DNA of 64,000 nt from Adiantum capillus-veneris (Eukaryota; Streptophyta; Polypodiopsida; Polypodiales; Pteridaceae). A program made the position numbers and the translations under genes. The notes beneath the pieces were generated by a model that saw only the letters and a program-made list of their open reading frames with translations, was not told where the DNA came from and ran no database searches. Shown here one piece after another: positions 22,170 through 33,325 of the stretch (the first letter of the stretch is position 1; each line of letters opens with the position of its first letter). Location of the stretch: positions 78,950,412 through 79,014,411 of the forward strand of contig CM043963.1 in NCBI GenBank assembly GCA_014529385.2, in the 5' to 3' direction.

Positions 22170-23565
22170 CGCACTTACACTTCTTGCTTGTTCAATAGCA
22201 TGGTAGGGCCAATCATGACCATGCATAGACACAATTTCCTCACCCATGCATGGCATAACCTGATATTCATTCTGTCATCCTGGAGGACACATGCAAGGAA
22301 AGGGGTAGGCATTCTTAATGCGGACCTAGAGATTTGCGGTAGATTAGAAAAAGGGCAATGTTTTGAAGCACTTAAATGTTACATGTTGGTTTTTACAACT
22401 TAACACTAAAATTCCCTTATGAATAAGCAAAACGGGAAACATGCTATATGATAATCCCTAGGTGTGTGTATAAAGTGTAAATATCGCCAAAAAGCCAAAA
22501 TAATATAAAATTTTACTCTTTTTATGTGTTTGTGGTCTCAAAATGTAATGAAATTGAAGCAATCCACAAAAATATGGCCAAGCACTATAATTAGGCATGT
22601 TTTTGTATTTTTGGGTATGAAATGGAATTTTTTGAATTGATTTTGGATAATTTTGTTCAATTTTGTTAATAATGATCAATAAAAGTTTAAAATAATGAAA
22701 TAAATAAGAAGGAATGCCAAAATTGGGATTCGACTTGGAATACCAAATCTTGAAGCTCAATGGATAGCTAGAAAAAATTTGGGACAATTCTGATCAAATT
22801 TCTCGGCGACCACTCCTGCACACTGATCAAGCTCTGGGCAACTTTTGGTAAAAAGATTGTCAGGTGTAAGTTTTGGACAATTTTCGATCTAGGGATACAT
22901 TGTGAGAGTTATTTGACTCAATGTATAGGTAAGGGATGGGGGGTGTTTGAAAATTCCAGTTATGTATAGTCAGTCCACTAGGCCAATTCTACCCTCTTTT
23001 GCATTGTAATCTTTCCTAGAAGAGCTCTAACTATTGATTTATTGGCACTCTTTGGCAAGCCTCTATGCGCGGTCGATCAATTTTTATGCACTCAAGCGAT
23101 GAGGGGTAAGTTCCTAACTCTAACAAGAAGGGGCACATCAACACATGACAATCAGGAAGATTTTGAGGAGAACAACATGTACACCGGCCACACCAGGCAT
23201 CCAAATCACACCAAACTTGAACCACGGGCTCATCCTAGTAGGTGAACACGTGGTAATCTCCAGAGTGAAAATACAAGCCAAAATTTTGACCCAGCATCTA
23301 AGCGCATCGAAGATAGAGGACTCATGTGGCAACCATCTTTGACCCACTTATAGTTGGCATCAGGTAGAGGGCTTGTGGAGAATTGGGGGTGTTGGTGAGA
23401 GTTACAGGCAATTTTGTGTCCGCTTTTTTTGCTATTAGAGCTTTTCTTGCTTGAAGGAGTTGGGCTTTGTCAATCTTGATGAAACTTGACATAGAGCTTC
23501 ATTTAAACTATATAAACACATCTAGGACAAAATTTGATGAAAAAAGGTCCAATAGATCACAGATC
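22170..23565 (+). mobile_element. Gyp-1b: second copy of the Gyp-1 post-pol non-coding region
   Basis: The order of recognisable blocks follows 5480-6400: CTTGCTT-TTC, AGGGCCA, a GTC-TCC-GGAGGA word, a purine run (22287-22300), GGCATTCT-AATGCGG, then CCCTAGGTGTGTGTATA near 22456. Similarity is patchy between blocks, so this copy is much older than or from a different subfamily from Gyp-1. It carries no coding sequence and leads into palindromes and a coiled-coil ORF exactly as in Gyp-1. Confidence 0.6.
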
Positions 23566-24209
23566 TATCTTCAATGTGCCAAAGATACATTTGCATGGAA
23601 TTGGTTATAATTTGGCTTTCTTCTTTTTGGGTGCCTCTATTGGGTGCTAACTAAGCCCTGAGGAAAATTTGGGAAACAAGTCTTTTGTGTGTACCCTTTT
23701 GCGTATTCTTGGTGGTAAAGTGAAATATAGTGATGTGCATGCATGATGTGAGTGTGCCAAGGTTATGCAAGGTGTGTAAAGGGAGATTGGAAAAAAGTGC
23801 TTCATGTGTGACAATTTATCTTTGGCACGCCGAAGATAACTTTTGCCCAATATTGCCATTTTTACCCTCAACTTGCCACATATAGATTCTACTAAGTAGA
23901 GTTTTTTTTTAGGCTACCAACTTGTGGTTGCTGATCCTCTGGAAGTTAGTGTGAGTTAGATATAGTCTGTAGAGTGTTCCCCTAAGCTTTGAGGCCAAAA
24001 GGGTCAATATTTTTCATGGAAGTGCAAATATCACATTGTGGTGAGGTATGTCATTTTACCATAACCTGATGAGAAAGACTCCAGGGAGGGTTAAGAAAGA
24101 CATCCAAATTCATACACATCACCTACAACATACACACATCCTATACATCCACTATGGCACCAAGTTGCAATCATATGCACATACTTACATCTTCAGTGCG
24201 CCAAAGATA
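23566..24209 (+). repeat. Three decayed 22-bp palindromes in Gyp-1b
   Basis: Related 22-bp sites lie at 23566-23587, 23817-23838 and 24188-24209. Their consensus is a palindrome with half-site TATCTTCGGCG; the middle copy keeps nine of eleven pairs. Nearly all departures are C-to-T or G-to-A, mostly at CpG. They occupy the place of the Gyp-1 palindromes, between the non-coding region and the coiled-coil ORF, but the sequence differs apart from the CGCG centre. Spacing is irregular (251 and 371 bp). Confidence 0.65.
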
Positions 24210-24375
24210 AAGTTTGCTAAAATTTGTGTTTCTTGCACTCCAGCTATTGCATTAGCATTTCTACTTGTTAGTAAGGGGTGAAACAAGTATGACAAGAATT
24301 TTTTGCTGATTTTTTGTCAAAATCTCTCTCATCTACATTTGAAGCTCCAAAAAGAAGAAACGCATGAAGAAAAAA

Positions 24376-24723
24376 ATGGCAGAGCTACCACCATACCAGC
24401 TAGAAGAAGAGTCTCTCAAAGAGGCTAATGTTACATGGCTAGCCAAAGATCAATTAGAGCACCAGCACATTACTATTTATCATGGGATTCTCAAAAGTAT
24501 TCAACGAGAAAAGGTATAAGTACACATGTTGCCAAGAGAAGCCAAAGACCTAGAAAGGGAGGAGACAGTTAGGTCATTGTGGGAAAAGATGGCCCTCATT
24601 GACTACATTCAATTAGAACCGTGCGGTGTCGATTATCAAAGAGCTTACGAGCTAATTTGTAGCATCAACAAAGAAGGTCGAGCTACTATTTCAAATTTGA
24701 ACGACACCCTAGTGGAGGTAAAC
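24376..24723 (+). pseudogene. Gyp-1b coiled-coil ORF, 5' part
   Basis: ATG at 24376 starts a frame that aligns residue by residue with the N-terminus of the 8315 ORF: V-T-W-L then I-Y-H-G-I-L-K, M-L-P-R-E, a GVD-x-x-R motif, and I-N-K-E-G-R-A. One in-frame TAA near 24517 interrupts it. The frame is cut at 24723 by the element at 24724-28541 and resumes at 28542. Confidence 0.75.
24719..24723 (+). repeat. Target-site duplication TAAAC (left)
   Basis: TAAAC lies immediately left of the 24724-28541 element and recurs immediately right of it at 28542-28546. Five bases is the usual duplication length for LTR elements. Confidence 0.85.
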
Positions 24724-25211
24724 TTCTACAAACGGATGTGTGGCTGCCTTGCAAAATACTCGAAATAACACAATATACCATAAAAACGATAAATCGACAT
24801 ACCTAAATTTTCACACACGCACATGATCAATCTCAACATGAACATAGAGGGCAAGATAGAGTGAAGGAGAACGTGCAAGCGCACCTCCTAGAGTGGAGTG
24901 CTACGTAGGCATGCCAAGAGAGAGGAGAGGAGAAGGGAGAAGAAAGACACGAACACTGGGTGCAATCTCCCCTCGTGCAAGAGTGAGCATTTTCCTCTTG
25001 CATGTATTTACTTTATAGATTTTTGAATGCTAAAAAATGAATACACTCTGTTTGGCCGGACATTAATTGGCCATAGCTCATTGAGAGAACTTTAATAATA
25101 CAATGATAATAATCGGGTAACCTTTGTACATTCCATAAAGCCTCTATGTCTTTGCCACTTGTCAACTGCAACAATAAGCAATAAATACAATAATTTATCA
25201 TTTACATTACA
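24724..25211 (-). repeat. Left (3') LTR of the non-autonomous element
   Basis: It aligns along its length with 28047-28541, including the long shared block around GAGAACGTGCAAGCGCACCT and a GAGAGGAGAGGAGAAGGGAG stretch. Its terminal bases are TT where the partner has TG, so the element end is mutated. Confidence 0.85.
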
Positions 25212-26366
25212 TACCTCTCCGTTGGAAAGCAACTGTCCTCAATTGCAAATATAAGAAATTTGCAAACGATACTTGTCAAAAACAATGATTAGAGATCTGT
25301 GTCAAAAATAGCATATGAAAAATTTATGAAACAACATTGTTTATGCCTGTCGTCATCCACATAGTCCCATACCACTAGAATAAGCAGTATATGTCATACC
25401 CTGATGAATCAGGATATGATTGGTCACACTCATCATTGAATAATCAATTCTCGTCAATCTCAAGTCCAATTCCATACATACTGTGACGACAGAAAAATGT
25501 CATATACCAAGTCCAAATCCACATAAATCCAAGTCCAAATATTTGCCAACATATACCCATTGCAAACCCAAATCCAAATATCCTTCATTTTGTATACCCA
25601 GGTAACAAAATCATTCTAGTTACAGTGGTGGCCAGCCATTGTAGCATGATTTTGTGAGCGGCGTTGCCTAAATCGGCGAGTCTACACCAATAAGACGTTG
25701 ATAGCCGTTTTTCAGCTTTCCATAATTGCCATAGTAAGCTACCTCACCCTATCAAATCACTCAAACATTTTGGTTATCCCTACCGTTTCACTGTACATAG
25801 GCGTGTGTGAGTTAGGGGACTTTTCCCATATCTTCTTAAAAACCCTCAATTAGCTAGTCACTGGGCTAGTTGAGCCAAAAAAATAAAAAATATAAAAAAT
25901 ATAAGTATATTATGGCCCATTTGTGTGTAAATATTTCATTGTATATAGGGCCTAAATATAAGGATTTTTCATAATTATTTTGGTATTTATTTAAATATTT
26001 ATACTTAGGCGTGTGTTATTTATGCTATGTACATTGACTCACCATTACCATATTTTTTCTTACCATTTTGCATGATTACACACTTTCTAATCACTCAAAT
26101 CATGCAAAATTGATGAAATTTCAACCCGTAAGAGTGATGCACAAGCCTCTAATTAGACACATAAACATGTAAAACACTCCAATTGTTAGCGGATTAGTAG
26201 TAAATTAGTGATCAATGGTGAAAATGAAGATAAAACATGAAAATTACACACAACTTTTAAAAAAAAAATTCATTACAAATCAACCATTCACCATCACCAA
26301 TACCTAATCCTAATGAAAATTAGAAACTCAAACAAGCACATGGGTGATCCTCTAGCTTAGGAGCTC
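25212..26366. other. AT-rich interior without genes
   Basis: I see no coding sequence. Part belongs to the 24724-28541 element and part, nearer 26366, is probably the leader of the element whose primer site is at 26367. I cannot place the boundary between them. Confidence 0.5.
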
Positions 26367-26386
26367 GATCCCCGGCAACGGCGCCA
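26367..26386 (-). promoter_or_regulatory. tRNA-Asp-type primer binding site
   Basis: The minus strand reads TGGCGCCGTTGCCGGGGATC, an exact 20-nt complement of the plant tRNA-Asp 3' end as I recall it. It sits one base from the LTR that ends at 26388. Asp-primed elements are typically Ty3/gypsy of the Athila/Tat group. Confidence 0.85.
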
Positions 26387-26387
26387 A

Positions 26388-27032
26388 TGTTGGTGGTCAT
26401 AGCACATCGCACAATCCACCGACATAATGTCAATCTGGTGGATCGAAACCCGGCTAGTGCATGGAGGCATGGATGCACCTAATGTGACGGAATGAGGACT
26501 CTAGGAAGAGGGGTAAAGCAAGAGAGGAGAAGAGGGAAAGACGATGAAGCAAGATCTATGCACATACAATCTCAATCTACACTCTAACTCTCTAATCATG
26601 CAGACAATGGTGTATCCCTTTGCTCTAATCTCAAGCACACACACTCTAATCACACATTAAGCATACACAAAGAAGCCTAATGAGAGAAATGTATGCATCC
26701 CACGTACACACACACTCTAATCTAGCACACATGTGAAACAAGAATGCTCAAACAAGAGGGAAAACTTGAGAGAAAAGAGAAGATTAACACTAATCATACA
26801 CCATTAACACACATAAGCTTGAAAGACAAGAGAAAGTAGAGAGAACTTAACTTCCATTAATCCCAATGACTACTATATATGATGTGGAAGATCCAAGCTC
26901 CATAAACACTCCTCTTCTTCTTCTCCACACTCCCTCACACTCTCTTCTCTAAGAATGCCCTTTCACATCTTGTGAATTGACTTATATACAAGGGCTTTTA
27001 AAAATGGGCGGCCGGCCAAAAATTGTATAACA
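26388..27032 (-). repeat. LTR of an Asp-primed gypsy-type element (no partner LTR in view)
   Basis: On the minus strand it begins TGTTATACA (27032) and ends CCACCAACA (26388), giving TGTT...AACA ends, and is followed by the primer site. A TATA-like word (minus TATATAAG near 26988) fits a U3 promoter. Length is 645 bp. I found no second copy, so this is a 5' LTR plus leader of a truncated element nested in the 24724-28541 element. Confidence 0.75.
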
Positions 27033-28030
27033 TGTTGCAGGTATCTAGGCTCATCTAATCATCAATGTACAACTTGGAACCCACTGCGGAGCCCGTAAAT
27101 ACAAAAATATGTGCATACACATATGTGTACACACCAATGGAAGCATAATGCATGTCGTTGACACACGCCTGTCAATAGTGAACAATGCAGGCATCATTGA
27201 TGGTAGATGAGGTTGGATGGTGGGCCTGTGGTGGCACATGCAAGTGGAAGAGGGTGGATGGTTGTTGGTGATTGTATGCTAGTTGGTTGTCGGTTGGTGG
27301 CTGTTGCCCTATGAGTAGACCCTCATAGCCACCCTGCGTGCTTTTCACGACATGCTGACACTCGCTACGTTGCAGTGATGAAGAAAGTGGTGCAGTTTTC
27401 TGAGCTTTGCTCGCTTGCGCCACCTTCTGTGGAATCTGGATGTCACTGCTCCCTCTATGTTTTTTTAATTCAAATCAAATGTTATCATGGCTTAATAGTG
27501 ATTCTTACAAAAATTGCATGAGGGTCATTCCCACTAAGCTCAATCGAGTTTCTTGTCAACAGCAGATCACATGTGAATTTCCCAATCATTCTCATAAGGA
27601 AGTTCAAACACCTCCCCAAGGTCTCAACTTGCATTTATTCCTACACCAGTCTGCCTTAAATTCTTCTTCTACTACTCCTTTTCTATGGGCGTTAACTAGG
27701 TCTTAATGATCTTGGATGTAATGCACTCGTCTTCTCTTCGCACTGTCAAAGATCTACCCCTATTATAGCAAACTAAAGCCTCAAATTAATTTATCATGCC
27801 ATTACAATAGCTCCTTCTGTATAATCATAATTCTAATTATATTATTCAATTATCTTTCCTCATCATAGTTTGATGAGGGATGATACTTAATTACCTTAAG
27901 ATTTTAAACATTTACAGGAATCATGCTCATCAAGTAGTAATGAAACAATAAAATGAGATGAAGAAAAATAAAATTGCGTAATTGCACTTAGCTTTTGATT
28001 ATAGAAACCTTCAATTGTTTGAACGTAGCC
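27033..28030. other. Interior of the non-autonomous element, no gene
   Basis: ORFs at 27172-27423 (-) and 27407-27706 (+) are composition-driven, overlap on opposite strands and match nothing I know. This is the 5' untranslated interior following the primer site at 28031-28045. Confidence 0.5.
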
Positions 28031-28046
28031 CATGCTCTCATACCAC

Positions 28047-28541
28047 TGCTACAAACAGATGCATGGCTGCCCTGCAAAATACTTGAAATAACACAATATA
28101 TACCATAAAAATGATAAATCTACATACTTGAATCGTCACACATGCACGCGATCGATCTCAAGACAAACAGAGAGAGATAGAGAGCCAGATAGAGAAAAGG
28201 AGAACGTGCAAGCGCACCTCCTAGAGCGGAGTGCTACATTGGCACGTCGAGAGAGAGGAGAGGAGAAGGGAGAAGAAAGACACGAACACTGGGTGCAATC
28301 TCCCCCCGTGCAAGAGTGAGCATTTTCCTCTTGCACGTATTTACTTTATAGATTTTTGAATGCTCAAAAATGAATACACACTGTTTGGCTGGACATTAAT
28401 TGGCCATAGCTCATTCAGAGCACTTTAATAATACAACGATTATAATTGGGTAACCTTTGCACATTCCATAAAGCCTCTATATCTTTGCCACTTGTCAACT
28501 GCATTAAGCAATAAATACAATAATTTATCATTTCCATTACA
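28047..28541 (-). repeat. Right (5') LTR of the non-autonomous element
   Basis: TGTAATGG...GTAGCA on the minus strand. It abuts the primer site on its inner side and TAAAC on its outer side. ORFs at 28128-28336 on both strands are artefacts of GA-rich sequence and recur in the partner LTR. Confidence 0.85.
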
Positions 28542-30190
28542 TAAACATCACGAAGGAATAAATAGCTGACGCCTTAAAGCTGTCCAAGGGGAGAACCGTC
28601 AGTTAGCTACTACGACCATATTCACCCATAAATTAGCATCATTTGCTAATCTCAGGAAAAAGGAAATAGAGTGGGCACTACGGCTTTACCATCAACACTT
28701 CATTTTACTACAAAGAGGCCACCCCTCTACACTTGCCCTAATCACGCAATAGCATCAACCTTTACAGAAGCATGGAAGAAATAGGGGTCTATAGATGTGA
28801 ATCATGATCAATATATTCAAACTACCCTCACACACGTAAAGAATCTGGAAAAGATATCATTTTTGGGGGCTCCATATGTACTCACTAGGATAACATATCA
28901 TGCTATCAACCATGATGATCATTTACCACAAGCCCCTGAGAAAAATCTATGGCTAGCAAGCAAAATTGGTGCAGAAGAAGAAGAAGTACCACCTAGAGCA
29001 CCGCCCATTTTAGAAAAAGCCGCTCAAAAAATCCTATGTACTAACAGGATGATGACGCTTTGACTGGGTTGGATTCAATCTACAAGCAGGAAGAGGCTCA
29101 AAGGGAGCAAGCCAAGGCATAGACTACTGAAATAGCACAACAAGAAGTGCTTGAAGAAAAGTTCAATGGAATGCCTAAAGAGAAGCAGGAGGAAGTGCAC
29201 ACCACTACCATGCCTAGAGAACAATCTCAACAAGAAGATCCCAACACTCAACATGATGAGTTCCTCAAAACTCAAACATAGTTTCTAGAGATGTCCAAAA
29301 AGGAGCTACCAACAGAAGAACAAACTGAACCATCCCATCAACATGAAGCCGGCACTTCTAGGCAACACGAAGACTTGGATGACATAGATGAATATGCTAG
29401 ATATGCCTATGAAGCTGTGGATAGAATGAAAGACAAAGTCTATGCCTAACACCAACAGCTTCATCACTTCCAGCAATAGCTAAAGCTTACAAAACGATGC
29501 GGCTTGAAGTAGCAAAATCTTTCAACAAGGCATGTACTAAGGCAATGAAGACTTTAAACAAGAAATTAGCAGAAGTGATAGCAAAGTCTAAAGAGGAATT
29601 AGAAGCTCTAAGATCAACAACACATCAACTAGAAAAACACCTCAAAGAGGTAACCACTACTTTACATAATACTAGTTCATTTGCTCAAAGAGTGCAAGTA
29701 CACGTTGATGTAGAAAATGCTCAATTAGCACAATTAGAGTCATGTCGTCAAGAGAAAATTCAGCTACTTAATCAGCTATGGACCAACCCCATCGTGGTCA
29801 CATTGCAAAACATGGATGAGGCTTAGAAATCCCTAGAGCAACAGACAAAAGAGCTTGAAATGGAAGTCAAGCTTGAGCAAATGCAACATTGAGTACTCTC
29901 ACTTGGATATATGCAGAAAGAAAAAGGCTACTTAAAGGAAATAACACATCTCAAGGAAGAGCTTAGAAAAGCTCAAGAGGTAGTCAAGTCTCAAGCATCC
30001 ACCTTTGGGGAGGGCCAACAAGAAATATCCATGGTAGATACAGATGCTCTACAATTCATGAAATTTGAATAAACAATCACAACAGATGTAAATATCCCTG
30101 AGCTTATGGTTACACAAGAACACGCCGGACCTTTCACACCTACAACACGCTTAACTGCAGATGAAGAAAACTTGCTCAAAAGGCAAGCAA
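28542..30190 (+). pseudogene. Gyp-1b coiled-coil ORF, 3' part
   Basis: After the TAAAC duplication the reading resumes with I-T-K-E-x-I-A-D-A-L-K-L-S, matching the 8315 ORF where the first part stopped. It continues through an H-D-Q-Y-I-Q-T-T-L-like segment and G-A-P-Y-V-L-T-R-I-T-Y-H-A-I-N to an E-E-E-x-P-P-R-A-P-P segment (28797-29063). Heptad-like K/E/L-rich sequence follows (29497-29826 open, the rest broken), matching the coiled coil. Many stops and frameshifts are present. The end is cut by the Cop-1a LTR at 30191. Confidence 0.7.
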
Positions 30191-30418
30191 TGTTGGAATT
30201 AAGGTTGCAGGAAAACACACACATCTTGGAGAAGATGAAGGAAGCTCAAGGCACACAATAGAGATTATTTTACTTAGTGTGCAATGGAAAGTTAGATATC
30301 CCTAGAGTGATGGCCATATATACAATGCACGGGGGAAAGAACCTCCTAAAGAGGGAAAACGTGCCTTGGTGGTCCTAGTGTGTTCACACACATCACTACC
30401 ACATGTATATGGTAACAA
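30191..30418 (-). repeat. Cop-1a left LTR
   Basis: Starts TGTTGGAATTA and ends ATGGTAACA(A). It matches the LTRs at 49530-49757, 54444-54672 and 45815-46045, which define this 228-231 bp LTR family. All contain the block CCCTAGAGTGATGG and a nearby TATATACAATG. Confidence 0.9.
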
Positions 30419-30542
30419 ATCCCCCCTAGAGTGATGCGGTGAACGAGAGCTGGCACATGAGTAAAGGGAAGTGCCATGCCCTGAGGACATGATCAGTCCA
30501 CAAAGGGGATTAAGCCCAAAGATTTGCACAAAGCTTCAAGCT

Positions 30543-31758
30543 TCACACGAGACAATGCCTTTGTGAAAAGATATGCAAGGTTGTCCTATGTTGCCACATA
30601 AGCCAAGATGATCTCTCATGTTGAGAGCCTCTCCCTGACATAGTGGTAATGCACCTCAATGTTCTTTGTGCAAGCATGAAAAACTGGGTTCCTTGCAGCT
30701 GCCAATGCGCTCTGATTGCTAGTGTAGATAGTTTGGCAATGTCCTGTCCAACACCCAAATCAGCCATAAGGCGTCTGAGCCATACACACTCAATCGTAGC
30801 TGTGAAGACTGCCCTGTACTCAGCCTCATAATTAGAAGTGGCCACAGTAGGTTGCGTCTTGCTCAACCATGATACACACGAACTGCCAAGCATGAAACAA
30901 AAACCACTTGTGGACACTCGCATGTCAAAACAACCAGCCCAATTTGAGTTTGAAAAAGCATGTAAGTCTGCGGAAATGATCCCCCTCGGGATAAAACAAG
31001 CCAAGATGTAAAGTGCCACTAAGGCAGCGGAAAATCCTCTTGACAGCCTGCCAGTACTTAAACCCTGGGCTATGCATAAATCTGCTGACTTGTGAGATGG
31101 CAAACTGAATATCCGGCCTCGTGTTGCATACATAAATGAGGCATCCAACAATTGTTTGGTAAAGAGTGACATCTGCATGATCACCAGCATCATGAAGACT
31201 CAATTTCAAACCTATTTCCATGGGAGTGGGAATAGGTTACCATCCTCAAGTCCAAACTTACATAGCAATGTCTCTATGTAACTTTTCTGACAGAAGGCAA
31301 TACCACCATCACACTGCTTAAACTGTATGCCCAAGTAATGATGAAACATCCCCAAATTTTTGATTTGAAAGTAGCATTAAAATCAGCCTTAATTTTAGCA
31401 ATATGTCTCTCATTTGGTCCATGATCAGCAAATCATCTACATAAAGAACCACAATGAGAAGTAGATCACCCTCACGCTTTACATACAATGTGCTTTCTAT
31501 TGGACCGTTACAAAAGCCTCGTTTGATGACCAAATGAGTGTCAGCTTTCTCATACCAAGCACGAGGAGGTTGCTTCAACCCATACAAAGACTTCTTACAT
31601 CGGCACACTTTGTCCTCTTGTCCTTTCTTGACAAAACCATGAGGCCGTGTTACATAAACTTCCTCAAAAATGTCACCATTCAAGAAAGCAGTAACAATGT
31701 CTAACTGATGTACATCCCAACCAAAATGACCTACTAATTGCACATAGAAAATGCACAA
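30543..31758 (-). pseudogene. Cop-1a RT and RNase H
   Basis: RT from 31758 leftwards: H-Q-L-D-I-V-T-A-F-L-N-G, then Y-G-L-K-Q-P-P-R-A-W-Y, then the catalytic Y-V-D-D box; RNase H reads S-T-S-G-F-C-F-M-L-G-S then E-A-E-Y-R-A-V. Frames shift at several places, including after the Y-V-D-D box and inside RNase H, so no active enzyme is encoded. Confidence 0.85.
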
Positions 31759-31964
31759 CAGTCATACGACAAGTGGGAGCAAAAGTCTTGTCATAATCTA
31801 TGCCTTTTTGTTGTGCATAACCCGTTGCAACAAGTCAAGCCTTTAAACTTATGGCGATCGATCTTACCATCTGGCTTGCGTTTCAACTTGTAAACCCACT
31901 TCGTATCAATGGCCTTTTTGCTAGGACTCAGGAGGCAAATCAAATAAAATCCATGTGTCATTTT

Positions 31965-33325
31965 CTATAAGTGCATCATATTTTGATTGCAAGGCATCCA
32001 TCCAATTTTTGAATTTTGTGCTTCATCAAAAGAGAGAGGTTCCTCAACATCATGTAAGCTAGACACAACCAAAGCATAACAATCTGATGCATAAGATGCA
32101 TGGTGAGAGCCTGAACAAGTACAACTAGACAAAAGTGCATCCAATTTACTGTCACGCAATGTATGCACCAACCATTTTGGCATACCTCTAGCCTGCTCAT
32201 TTTCAGTCCTTTCCTCATCAAGTACATCATGCACATCTACATCAGTAATAGGATGATCTGTAACATTTTTGGAAACCCCCATAGGTTGTACATTTGCCTC
32301 ATTGGAATTTACATTCGAACTTCCACCACTCAAAAAGAGGCAACAAAGTGTCATAAATGTCCTGTGAGCTTACATTACTGTCTCTAGTACATGAAGGGAT
32401 GAACAGAATCTTCCACAAACACTACATCCCATGAAACCAGAATACGCTTTGTTTGTGGATGAAACCATCTGTAACCTTTGATTTCAACACTATTATCAAT
32501 AAAAATACATTTGACAGCCTTATCATCCAATTTTTTGTGTTGTGTTTGTGGCACCAAAGCATATGCCAAATAGCCAAAAACATGCATGTGCTCAACAAAA
32601 GGCGTTCTATCATGCCATGCTTCATATGGAGTAATAGACTGCAAAGCTTTTGTAGGACACGTGTTAAGTACATAAGTGGCACACATGATGGCTTCAAGAC
32701 AAAAAGAATGCGGCAAAGCTTGACTTTTGACCATACATCATGCCATTTTTGTAAGTGACCCGTTTTTCCTCTCAGCAACACCATTTTTCCGAGGCGTATA
32801 AGGCACTGTACATTGGTGTTTTATCCCAAGACTAGCCAAAAATGCATTAGATTCATGAGACATATGCTCCCCCCCTCGATCGGAATGGAGGGTGCCCATA
32901 GTACATTTGAAGATATTTTCAGCCATAGCCAAAAATTGTTTGAAGCACATAAAAACTTCATACTTTGCTTTAAGCGGAAATACCCATGCATGCCTGGAGT
33001 AATCATCAATGAAAGCACGAAGTAAAGGTAATTGCCCAAGGACGAAGTTAGCATGGGCCCACAAACATCACTATGCACAAGCTGCAACCTGCATGTGGCC
33101 CTAACTGAACCATCCTTTGGAAACTTTGAACGCTACATCTTACCCAAAATACAACCTTCACAAACATGTTTGACAGGTGCTTCAAGAGGTGGAAAAGAAG
33201 AAACCATATCAGATTTCTGCAAACACAAACACAACAAACTGACAAAATTTAGATGTCCAAAACGTGAATGCCAAAATCTTGGATTTGAAATAACCTTTGA
33301 GTCCACAATTTCATTTGCAACATTC
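31965..33325 (-). pseudogene. Cop-1a integrase and connecting region
   Basis: Integrase core pieces at 32738-33064 (D-D-Y-S-R-H-A-W-V-F, S-D-R-G-G-E) and 32384-32734 (A-I-M-C-A-T-Y-V-L-N, H-V-F-G-Y-L-A-Y), followed by the acidic connector at 31965-32354. The catalytic residues are still readable but the core is split by a frameshift and a stop near 32735. Confidence 0.85.

Larger units (their letters stand above)
24724..28541 (-). mobile_element. Non-autonomous LTR retroelement inserted in the Gyp-1b ORF
   Basis: Direct repeats of about 490 bp (24724-25211 and 28047-28541) bound a 2.8-kb interior. On the minus strand the right repeat starts TGTAATG and ends TTTGTAGCA, followed one base on by TGGTATGAGAGCATG (28031-28045), a one-mismatch match to the initiator-Met primer site used by copia elements. 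The interior has no gag or pol, so it moved only with proteins supplied in trans. The LTRs differ at many positions, so it is not recent. A further LTR sits inside it. Confidence 0.85.

Noticed and set aside
26367-26386. tRNA-Asp gene
   Set aside because: Only the last 20 nt of the tRNA match, next to an LTR end. It is a primer binding site; no cloverleaf upstream.
28128-28336. ORFs on both strands at 28128-28336
   Set aside because: They lie in an LTR, overlap antisense, and derive from GA-rich sequence.
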